Of a stretch of 23,033 nucleotides of DNA, positions 16,623 to 23,033 are shown piece by piece. Within the stretch, counting starts at the first letter, position 1, and every line of letters begins with the position of its first letter. Source of the DNA: Trichomonas tenax (Eukaryota > Parabasalia > Trichomonadida > Trichomonadidae); NCBI GenBank assembly GCA_023091735.1, contig JALKBU010000832.1, forward strand, positions 1 through 23,033. Reading direction: 5' to 3'. The notes beneath the pieces are model-generated. The model was not told the DNA's origin and did not search any database. It worked only from the letters and a program-made list of their open reading frames with translations. The translations under genes and the position numbers were made by a program.

Positions 16623-17774
16623 TTAACGGTGTGATTTTCCGAATGGCCACCAATTATCCTTATCACTATCGAGAATATCATCAACTGATCTTGTCATCGT
16701 CTTCGTCTGGGCAAGTTTCATGTTTTCTTCAATCATTTCGAGCTGTCTACGCTTTCTCTCTCTTTCCTCGGCTCTTGAAAGCTTCAAAGCATCGCGTGCA
16801 GCCTTCTTCATGTTCTCTTCATCGAGTCTCTCCTGTTCCGCTTCCATTTCACGCCTCTTTCTGTTCTCTTCGATCTGTTGAAGCTGGATTGCTTTCAATC
16901 TTTCAATTTCTTGTGGTGTCATACCCTTATAACCTGATGTATCCATCTGTCCTCGCTTACCTGCAACAAAAGCATGCTGATTTCCATCCAACGATTCGTC
17001 GTTGACTTGAGATTTGTTAAGGCGGTCAATAGTTGAGTTAATTTCATACTGATTGTACTCAAGGTCCTTTCTGCGCTCCTCAGCCTCCCTATCACGCTTT
17101 TCTGCAGCCAAACGAATGTTTTCTTCGTTGCATTCTTGTCTCCAATCTTTTCTCGCTTGATCTTCGGCTTCTCCAACCTGTCTCGATATCTCTGCATACT
17201 CGAGATAGCGGAACTCCCACTCTTTGTCTTCTTCACGCTCCTTTGCTAAACGATTCTTTTTCTCAGCGATTTGTTGGCGTCCCCACCTCTCACGCTGCTC
17301 CTTCTGGGCCTTCTGACGGTCCTCCGCAGAGAGATCCTCGCCGTCGAACTTGAGGCCGCTGCTAACGCTGAGCCAAGGATCGTTATCTGTTACGCGCATC
17401 GGTGGCTGCGCTTTGATGTAGTCTTTGCGGTTCAAATCGTACTCACGCTCCATCTCTGGTCTCTGGCGTGTCGCTCTGAAATCGTTGATCTCCAACTGGA
17501 TTTGTTTGAGCTCCGCTTGTTCATTCTTCGCCAATTTAGCGAGAAGCTTCTGTTCAGCAAGGAATTTTTGGTTGTACGCCTCTTCCTCTTCCTTCTCTGC
17601 CTGTAATCTTGCCTTCTTCTCGTCAATCTGCTTTTGCAATGCATCGTAATCCATTCCCATTTGAAGGTTTTTCTCGTCCATGATGCGCTTCAGACGCTCC
17701 GCGTGCTCGCGCCTCCTTCTCTCGATCTTGGCCTTCTCGAGCTGCTCAATCTGTGAGTGCTGACGAAGCTCCAT
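16623..17774 (-). CDS. RIB43A: RIB43A-family doublet microtubule protein (383 aa)
   Basis: RIB43A is a microtubule inner protein of axonemal doublets and basal-body ribbons, associated with the ribbon protofilaments. The family signature is visible at residues 105-148: RPEMEREYDLN, then QPPMRVTDNDPWLSVSSG and LKFDGEDL. This corresponds to the conserved R-P-E-x-R-x-x-x-D-L ... P-x-R-x-x-D-x-D ... S-x-x-x-F-x-G-E-D core. The flanks are continuous coiled coils, including MDYDALQKQIDEKKARL at 41-57, and the 383-residue length is usual for the family. The start at Met 17774 aligns with family N-termini, just before ERRRREHAERLK. The frame is open 62 codons further (to 17960), but that extension is AT-derived and unlike RIB43A. 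A TTACATGACAG motif precedes that upstream ATG, so the transcript may carry a long leader. Its presence indicates a flagellated organism. Confidence 0.95.
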   Translation of the reverse strand: MELRQHSQIEQLEKAKIERRRREHAERLKRIMDEKNLQMGMDYDALQKQIDEKKARLQAEKEEEEAYNQKFLAEQKLLAKLAKNEQAELKQIQLEINDFRATRQRPEMEREYDLNRKDYIKAQPPMRVTDNDPWLSVSSGLKFDGEDLSAEDRQKAQKEQRERWGRQQIAEKKNRLAKEREEDKEWEFRYLEYAEISRQVGEAEDQARKDWRQECNEENIRLAAEKRDREAEERRKDLEYNQYEINSTIDRLNKSQVNDESLDGNQHAFVAGKRGQMDTSGYKGMTPQEIERLKAIQLQQIEENRKRREMEAEQERLDEENMKKAARDALKLSRAEERERKRRQLEMIEENMKLAQTKTMTRSVDDILDSDKDNWWPFGKSHR

Positions 17775-17960
17775 TTTCTTTATCTGTTGTACGTTATATG
17801 AAAAAAAGTGAAAACTTCGACCGTTTTTAAATTCCATCCATTTCGATAATTCGTATTTAATCAATCCAAAGGATTTTCTTTTTATATTTCTAAGCTTGCT
17901 AATTCGAGGTCGAAAATAAAACCTAAGTTTTCGGTTGTTGTAAAGATATATATTTGTCAT

Positions 17961-17972
17961 CTGTCATGTAAT
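17961..17972 (-). promoter_or_regulatory. ATTACATGACAG motif upstream of RIB43A
   Basis: On the minus strand this 12-mer ends right before the upstream in-frame ATG at 17960 and is 187 bases above the likely RIB43A start. The core TTACATGACAG is identical to the one just upstream of CIA2. GCATGACA and ACATGTCA follow within 45 bases further upstream. Confidence 0.4.
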
Positions 17973-19547
17973 CAATGTGTGCATGACAAAATATTAATAT
18001 ACATGTCATTATTTATAAAATGCTTTATTATATCAAGCTGAGGACAAGTCAATGAAAGCAAGAACTTTGTCAACATCTTGGGTAGTTTTTGTTGCATTGA
18101 ACAGTAAAAAACGTTGATTTAAAGTTGAAATTATATGGATTTGTGATCATTGTTTGTAAGCTCCAATGCCCTACATCTTAAATGCTTGTTTTGAAGGTAA
18201 TATTTTTAACATTTCAAATAAAAATATATCAGCTAGTATCTTTTTGTACTCTAGAGCAGTTCGTGCTCTTGCGTACTATACGGGAGCAAACGTACTTCGC
18301 GTTTGGTTATATTTAAAAAAAATGTAAATAATGATGAATATTCTTGATATTTTCGAATGAATTAGGTGGAAATTGTTAACTGCATAGCTTAAGCAGCAAA
18401 TTGGCTAACAAATTATTACCTTAAAGCGAAAAATGAGAAAACCAAAATGCTTGCTAGGGCTTCGTGTTTTCTGCCACTTTTAGATTGCCCTTGTATTTGC
18501 GAAAATTACCCTTTTAGCAGGTATATAGATTCGCATGCATGTAAAAATGCTGTATACAGAATATTTCTGGAAAACTCAAGCCGAAAACCAAACCGTAAAA
18601 CATAACCGCCAATCTATGTTTTCCGTTATTTGGGGGAAAACACGACGATAGACATGAGGGAATGTTTTGTTTTAGCACTTTTGGTTTTGCATGCTTTTCA
18701 TGTTTCCCTTTTGTTCACGATGTTTGGCGAAATTTTGATTTTTCATTCAAAAATAACACACTTTTCCGCTATATGAGAAAAATAAAAATATGTAGTGATA
18801 TTTATCTTATCCGTCAATAATAGTGAATGTTCTATTATATAAAAAGCCTCATTATTCAGTATTTCACGCAAAAAATCAAAATTAATTTTTCAAGGTTCTA
18901 AATTCGAAGATAAGACAAAAAACTGATAACAACCTCTCAGTTTTAAAGACTTGGCTTTAGCTTTAAAAACAAAACCAAATTAGCGAGCTTATATATTTCT
19001 AAAAATTGTCGTCTGATTTTGAAATTTTTCGATTTCTGGAAATATATTTTACTTTATAGCGTGGTTTTGATACATAATTTATTTGTTTTTCCTGTATTTA
19101 TGCTATTTCTCATGATATTATGAGTTGTTTCAAATCAATTGTTTTCAATTTGCAAAATTATCAACATAGTTATGGCTGATCCTATATTATTTAATCCTAA
19201 AAGATCTAAGTTCAATTTTGCTATTTCAAAAATATTATTTTATTGAAAAGTTTTGTAGCAATCATGATTTTGAGAATAAGAAATATGACTTCTATATAGA
19301 TCTTATCCCATTTGTTTTAGTTTGATTAGAATATAATTTTTCACATTTGTCAGGAATTAATGAGTAGTCTTTCTACATCAGTTCGATATTTTCTAGACCG
19401 ATTTTGAAGGGGATCATAAGATAATGAAATTTGAAATTACAAAATTTTTGATTTGGAAGAATCGATGAATTGTTTCAATAGTTTATGGATTTGGGTGATT
19501 GTTTATAATTATAATGTGTTAAAATGTGAAATTTGTTACATAAAAAA
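17973..19547. other. Long AT-rich divergent intergenic region
   Basis: Separates the divergent RIB43A and CIA2 genes (1.6 kb). Contains a short GC-richer patch with a 6-bp hairpin AGAGCA-GTTCG-TGCTCT (18253-18269) and a decayed inverted-repeat unit at 18438-18688. No coding frame supported. Confidence 0.45.
18438..18688. repeat. Decayed inverted-repeat unit (about 250 bp)
   Basis: AAAACCAAAA (18438-18447) pairs with TTTTGGTTTT (18679-18688), and CGTGTTTTC (18463-18471) with GAAAACACG (18636-18644), in nested order. The interior holds TAACCGCCAAT (18603-18613), also found at 11421-11431 in the GGAATAA-rich repeat. Possibly an old MITE. Confidence 0.4.
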
Positions 19548-19559
19548 TTTACATGACAG
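19548..19559 (+). promoter_or_regulatory. TTTACATGACAG motif upstream of CIA2
   Basis: Lies 9-20 bases before the ATG at 19568. The same TTACATGACAG core precedes RIB43A. Its close fit to the gene start argues for a core promoter or initiation element; it also contains the in-frame ATG at 19553, which I do not use. Confidence 0.45.
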
Positions 19560-19567
19560 TTTTCAAA

Positions 19568-20041
19568 ATGGCCTCAAACCCAAACCCAGTGGTGTACGGA
19601 AGCGCCAAATATGTGAGAGCGACAGAGGACGACTTGGACTCGTCCGAGCGTGAGCCCATCGATCCACTCGAAATTTACAACTATGTCAGGCTCATTAAAG
19701 ATCCGGAACATCCATTCACTCTCGAACAGCTTCATATTGTGTCACCAGACGATATCAAGGTCGATGACAAAGAAGGACGCGTAAATCTCATATTTACACC
19801 AACAGTTCCAAGTTGTTCATTACCTGCAGTTCTTGGTTTGTGCATTAGGGAGCGCCTAATGCAAGTTTTGCCACAAAGATTTCATTCTAAGATATTCATC
19901 ACTGTCGCAAGAGGCAAACACATTCAAGAAGATTCAATTAACAGGCAACTTCGTGATAAGGAGCGTTGCTTGGCAGCTTTGGAGCGCCGCAATATCCGCA
20001 CTATGATCGAAAATTGCATTGAGTGCGAAGAAGTTGAATGA
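19568..20041 (+). CDS. CIAO2B: CIA2/MIP18-family cytosolic Fe-S assembly factor (157 aa)
   Basis: Orthologue of eukaryotic CIAO2B/FAM96B (MIP18, yeast Cia2), part of the CIA targeting complex with CIA1 and MMS19. That complex hands Fe-S clusters to cytosolic and nuclear apoproteins such as DNA polymerases and helicases. Diagnostic residues: IDPLEIYNYVRLIKDPEHPF (31-50), TLEQL (51-55), the strand-loop FTPTVPSCSLPAVLGLCIRE (76-95) with the conserved Cys83, LPQRF (101-105), and the C-terminal helix INRQLRDKERCLAALE (124-139). Length and order agree with CIAO2B, and the short pre-domain region NPNPVVYG matches the ANPLIYQ-type start of animal proteins. I use Met 19568; Met 19553 adds only TVFK and lies in the promoter-like motif. 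Parabasalids lack respiratory mitochondria but need this cytosolic step. CIAO2A is the alternative paralogue but is less similar. Confidence 0.95.
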   Translation: MASNPNPVVYGSAKYVRATEDDLDSSEREPIDPLEIYNYVRLIKDPEHPFTLEQLHIVSPDDIKVDDKEGRVNLIFTPTVPSCSLPAVLGLCIRERLMQVLPQRFHSKIFITVARGKHIQEDSINRQLRDKERCLAALERRNIRTMIENCIECEEVE

Positions 20042-20346
20042 TCTTTCATTCATTCAGTTAGGTTGTCTTTGCATATGTCTTTCAATACTGTAGCTATTAC
20101 GTATGTATTTTTGCTAATAATTTTGCAATGAATACAAATATTAATAAAATTAGAGATTTATATTTTCATTATAATGTTGTATTTTGCTCCAAAACACTGT
20201 TCTGCTGAGCTCTTTGGACTTCTGTGATCTAATTTATGCGACTATTCAGGATAAAAATAATTACAACAAAACAATTTAACAAGAGAAAAGAAGTATTTAG
20301 TCTACAAACAACTTGACTATTTAAGAAAGAAATGCAAGCATGTTTA
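20042..20346. other. Convergent 3' intergenic region
   Basis: Shared 3' flank of CIA2 (+) and the longin-like gene (-). AATAAAATTAG follows CIA2 at about 20140. The longin-like gene's stop overlaps AATAAA (read TTAATAAAC on the minus strand), a stop-overlapping polyadenylation signal of the kind common in trichomonads. Confidence 0.45.
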
Positions 20347-21087
20347 TTAAGCCATGAGGCCTTCAGAAGTTTGGAAACATAATCGGAGCATATCTAATGT
20401 CTCCGTTAAATCAGCAACAACCTTAGTAGAGTGATAGTCCGCACGAATTTGAAGAAACACTACAGCTGTCCCAAACAAAACTACGTGTGTAAATATCTGA
20501 ACACCCTCAATAATTAATTCATATGGTTGATCGTCTGTTATACCTGCTATTTCACTAAGCGAAAACTGAAGGGCTTGAGAATTTGCGGCTACTGATAATG
20601 AATTGGCATTTGAAGGATAAGTAAACGCAGCATCACCATCAATCAAAACTACAGCGAATTGTATAGCACCTCGTAGTCTCTCAATCAGTGAATGCAGTAT
20701 GAAAAATGAAGCATTTCTAATTGCAGGTCCTAAACTTGAGTTAAAATGTCTAAATATTGAACTGTCGTTTCCGTTATATGTATTTGGCGGGAATTTTTCT
20801 GTAAAGGCTTTCATAATTTCTGTAGCAATGCGATGTGCAAGAACGCGAAAATATGCAGCGTCATGAAAGAGAATAACTTTAATACCTGTATCTTCGGATT
20901 GGACTATTGTAATTGCTAGATTTTTCATCAATACATATGAAACAGGGCAGCCAACAGATCGTTTTGATATATCTGTTAACGCAGTTAATAGACCAGAAAC
21001 GCTATGAACGTTTTTGCCACTGCCTTCGAAGTCGGCAGAGAATAAAACAAATCCACCACGTGAGGAAATACAAACTGATCGCAACAT
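20347..21087 (-). CDS. Longin-like domain protein, unknown (246 aa)
   Basis: I cannot name the family with confidence. The N-terminus (MLRSVCISSRGGFVLFSADF) has the two-strand start typical of longin/roadblock-fold trafficking proteins. Then comes a helix (SVSGLLTALTDISK) and alternating strands (PVSYVLMKNLAITIVQSEDT, GIKVILFHDAAYF) and another helix (HRIATEIMKAFTEKF). This beta-beta-alpha-beta-beta-beta-alpha order fits one longin-type module in residues 1-97. Residues 125-246 repeat a similar rhythm (IQFAVVLIDGDAAF, YELIIEGVQIFTHVVLF, AVVFLQIR, final helix VVADLTETLDMLRLC). A two-module architecture as in Mon1/Ccz1/HPS or adaptor subunits is possible. No membrane segment of standard length or signal peptide is clear. 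Single gene, convergent with CIA2; codons are AT-biased like the flanks but the frame is clean. Confidence 0.75.
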   Translation of the reverse strand: MLRSVCISSRGGFVLFSADFEGSGKNVHSVSGLLTALTDISKRSVGCPVSYVLMKNLAITIVQSEDTGIKVILFHDAAYFRVLAHRIATEIMKAFTEKFPPNTYNGNDSSIFRHFNSSLGPAIRNASFFILHSLIERLRGAIQFAVVLIDGDAAFTYPSNANSLSVAANSQALQFSLSEIAGITDDQPYELIIEGVQIFTHVVLFGTAVVFLQIRADYHSTKVVADLTETLDMLRLCFQTSEGLMA

Positions 21088-21706
21088 AGTAATTGGAGCG
21101 TTGTAAACTATTCAAAAAGTACTGAAAATTAAAGAATATGTTCTAAAGGCGGATTTGGATATCGCATAATGTAATATGGCTGTTTATCATGATAAAAACG
21201 AAATTTGTATATCATGCAGATTTATTATTTGTTTTCTGTCACCGATTTTTGTCATGTAAAATATTTATGACATGTAAAGGTTGCTAGCACGTAATTTATC
21301 ATTGAAATTTTGAGATATTTGTCATGTAAATCACTTTATTTTATCTTCGCTTAAATATTATAACCTTGAACTAAATCTCATTTGCTGGATGCGAACTTTC
21401 ACTTATTTTCACTTTTTTATTGGAAATATAAAATTTCACAATTTAATATTATAACCCCACAATCAAACACATAACAATACTCTTTGAATGCAATGATTGC
21501 ATTATATTATTTATAAACGAAAGAAAAATATAAAATTTGAAATTATTCAATTTAATATTACAACCCAAGAATCAGAAATTAAATCGAACTCAAAGATTTT
21601 AGTTATTATTTTTATAATAACTCATATAAAAAAAAATATATAAAATTGAAAATTTGTAAAATAATAAAACATTTTAATTCTCGTTCATATATAATCATAT
21701 TCAGGC
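21088..21706. other. AT-rich intergenic region with clustered promoter-like motifs
   Basis: No gene. Upstream flank of the longin-like gene and 3' flank of the 375-aa gene. Contains the three-motif cluster at 21251-21330. Confidence 0.45.
21251..21330 (-). promoter_or_regulatory. Cluster of three TTTACATGWC motifs
   Basis: On the minus strand TTTACATGAC occurs at 21321-21330 and 21251-21260, and TTTACATGTCA at 21268-21278. They lie 164-243 bases above the longin-like ATG, all in the same orientation. This is the densest clustering of the motif in the window. Confidence 0.4.
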
Positions 21707-22834
21707 CTATACATCAGCCTCAACTACAGTATCCCGAATATCTTCAACAATTTCATCAGCAACTGATGTAATAACTTCATTTTCGTTTTCTGTCTTCTCT
21801 TCTTCAGGAGATTCCTTTCTTTGCTCTTCTGGTGCTTTTTCTTCTACAGGCTGAGCATTTTCAACATTTTCTTTCTTTTCCTCCTCTTCAGAAGGCTTCT
21901 CTTGTGTTTCTTCCTGTTTTTCTTCAGTTCCATCTTCCTTCTTCTCTTCTGTCTTCTGAGGTCCCTGATATTTAGGTTTTTCATTTGGATCTGGCAATTC
22001 TTTGCCTTGAAGATAATCAGCAATGATAGTTCTTTGATAGTTGATGAGGCTGTTCAAGTATGCAACAGCAGCATCATATTCTTCGTTTTCTTTCTGACTT
22101 AATTCGTTGAACCAATTCAATTTCTTTGTTCTTCTGTCATTAGCATCTTGAACTTCCTGTATTGAACACCCCAAAGACTCACCATTGCCTTCGCGAGTGA
22201 GAATAACGGATTCGTTCTTTGTTCTTTCGCATTTTGTTTGATAAGCCTTAATTTTATCAATTAGCTTTGCATTTTCCTGCTGCAGAGCACGGAGTTCGAA
22301 CACCTGCTCTTCAATTGACGCAGCAGAAGCCTTCTTGTCAACAGCAGCGAATGTTTTTTGATAATTTTTGTTTTTAGACGAAGATTCGTTTAACAAATCC
22401 TGAATTCTCATGTATTCAGCGTAAGAAATAAGGATTTCAGTTCTCAATTCCTCAACATAACAGTTTCTGTCATCTTTCTCTAGTTGCTCCAACTGCTGAT
22501 TTAATGTATCGAGTGTGTTTTGCGCACTCATAACGCTATGATTTAGGTTGTTGATTGTGGATTGGCGCTTGTTTTGGACACCAGAAACGTTGGTTTTTGG
22601 TCCCACTGTGTGCGCAATCATTTTTGACTGTTGGTTGATGCGGTCCTTCGTTCTGCTGAGCTGTGTTTTGAGGATTTTGATTTCTTGGTCTAATTTAGCG
22701 TTTTTGATTTTCAAATCATAAATATCTGAAGGTTTTTTCTGTGACTTTTGGGCAGGAGTTATGCTTCCGGTTGAACTGCGCACGCCACTTCTTCCAAAAC
22801 CGTTATTTGTCAGTAAAGGTGTAATAGGTTTCAT
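21707..22834 (-). CDS. Coiled-coil protein with acidic Glu/Lys tail (375 aa)
   Basis: Residues 1-35 are disordered (MKPITPLLTNNGFGRSGVRS). Heptad-patterned helices run from about 37 to 200 (LKIKNAKLDQEIKILKTQLS, DTLNQQLEQLEKDD, FELRALQQENAKLIDKIKAY), with a further helical region 225-278 (LNWFNELSQKENEEYDAAVA). The tail from about 295 is almost only Glu, Lys, Pro and Gln (EEKKEDGTEEKQEETQEKPS), ending VVEADV. The N-terminal helix resembles coiled-coil regions of IQ-motif protein E-like proteins, but no IQ motif is present, so I leave it unnamed. A cytoskeletal role is plausible. I start at Met 22834. The frame is open upstream to 22963 through the terminal repeat, so a 412-residue form starting in the repeat (Met 22945) is possible. 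TTTACATTGACAG lies 41-53 bases above the chosen ATG. Confidence 0.85.
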   Translation of the reverse strand: MKPITPLLTNNGFGRSGVRSSTGSITPAQKSQKKPSDIYDLKIKNAKLDQEIKILKTQLSRTKDRINQQSKMIAHTVGPKTNVSGVQNKRQSTINNLNHSVMSAQNTLDTLNQQLEQLEKDDRNCYVEELRTEILISYAEYMRIQDLLNESSSKNKNYQKTFAAVDKKASAASIEEQVFELRALQQENAKLIDKIKAYQTKCERTKNESVILTREGNGESLGCSIQEVQDANDRRTKKLNWFNELSQKENEEYDAAVAYLNSLINYQRTIIADYLQGKELPDPNEKPKYQGPQKTEEKKEDGTEEKQEETQEKPSEEEEKKENVENAQPVEEKAPEEQRKESPEEEKTENENEVITSVADEIVEDIRDTVVEADV

Positions 22835-22874
22835 CTTTAAAAAGATGTTCGTTATTTCAGAATTTGTTACTTTT

Positions 22875-22887
22875 CTGTCAATGTAAA
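22875..22887 (-). promoter_or_regulatory. TTTACATTGACAG motif upstream of the 375-aa gene
   Basis: Minus-strand TTTACATTGACAG followed by AAAAG. The neighbouring terminal repeat has TTTACATGTCAG followed by AAAAG in the same orientation (22939-22950), so two similar elements sit in tandem above this gene. Confidence 0.4.
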
Positions 22888-22906
22888 TATTTACATGGTA
22901 AAAATA

Positions 22907-23032
22907 GGGACTGGGACAAAATAGAACAACGTGCTTTTCTGACATGTAAATTATGTTTGACATATAGAGTCAGAATGTCAAATATAAAGGAAAGTGACGT
23001 GTTTGCGCGGGAAAAATGGAAAAGTGTCAATA
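22907..23032 (-). repeat. Terminal-repeat-like element, copy C
   Basis: Inverted copy of 1-126 with a single mismatch (GCAAACACG against GCAAAAACG). With copy A it gives the whole window the geometry of a unit bounded by terminal inverted repeats. The inner edge is 72 bases above the ATG of the 375-aa gene, and the repeat's own Met-Ser-Glu-Lys-His frame is in frame with that gene. The window ends one base after the repeat, so this may equally be a contig end at a repeat. Confidence 0.85.
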
Positions 23033-23033
23033 G

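Noticed and set aside
18253..18300. GC-richer hairpin patch as a tRNA or snRNA gene
   Set aside because: One 6-bp stem with a GTTCG loop is present, but no tRNA boxes or snRNA signatures could be aligned.
1..23033. Whole window as a Maverick/Polinton-type giant transposon
   Set aside because: The terminal repeats would fit, but there is no polymerase B, integrase, packaging ATPase, protease or capsid gene; the genes are cellular.
1..23033. CRISPR array or prokaryotic operon structure
   Set aside because: No regularly spaced direct repeats with unique spacers and no ribosome-binding sites; genes such as RIB43A and CIA2 are eukaryotic.

Overview
This is an AT-rich eukaryotic window with intron-less, mostly well separated single-exon genes on both strands and the standard stop codons. 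The gene content points to a flagellated protist, most likely a parabasalid (trichomonad, Trichomonas/Tritrichomonas type). It holds a clear RIB43A axonemal microtubule protein, a probable CCDC112/CCDC148-type coiled-coil protein, several large Glu/Lys-rich coiled-coil cytoskeletal proteins, a bacterial-looking GNAT acetyltransferase, decayed ankyrin-repeat sequence and many short inverted-repeat elements. The lineage is my inference; no rRNA or other diagnostic marker is present.

Layout. Positions 1-126 and 22907-23032 are near-identical inverted copies (1 mismatch) of one terminal-repeat-like element, so the window starts and stops on a repeat. A diverged copy lies at 6705-6829 and a decayed one at about 5903-6020. 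From left to right: a single-pass membrane protein (1152-1643, +); a disordered acidic Ser/Tyr-rich protein with four phospho-SIM-like motifs (2430-3491, -); a GNAT acetyltransferase broken by a one-base frameshift (4100-4602, -); a small basic-tailed unknown (4939-5373, -); a repeat-rich gap with the decayed repeats and gene relics (5374-8192); a long coiled-coil protein (8193-9806, +) converging on a coiled-coil protein with a possible winged helix (9916-10545, -); a 3-kb gap with ankyrin relics, a foldback element (11459-12247) carrying a tRNA-like remnant, and another frameshifted relic; the CCDC148-like gene (13506-15131, +); a gap with a 97% identical direct duplication of its 3' flank and degenerate 121-bp repeats; RIB43A (16623-17774, -); CIA2/CIAO2B (19568-20041, +); a longin-like protein (20347-21087, -); and a coiled-coil protein with an acidic tail (21707-22834, -).

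There is no operon logic. RIB43A and the CCDC148-like protein are plausible flagellar/basal-body components, and CIA2 serves cytosolic Fe-S protein maturation. A short motif close to TTTACATGWCA (also TTTACATTGACAG, TTTACGTGTCA) recurs upstream of most start codons and also sits inside the terminal repeats. It is the best candidate for a shared promoter element. The most unusual points are the repeat copies that carry this motif plus a start codon (in frame with the last gene at the right end), the multi-SIM-like acidic protein, and the nested relic/foldback region at 11-12.6 kb. I did not find a coherent new defence-like or transposon-encoded multi-gene system.
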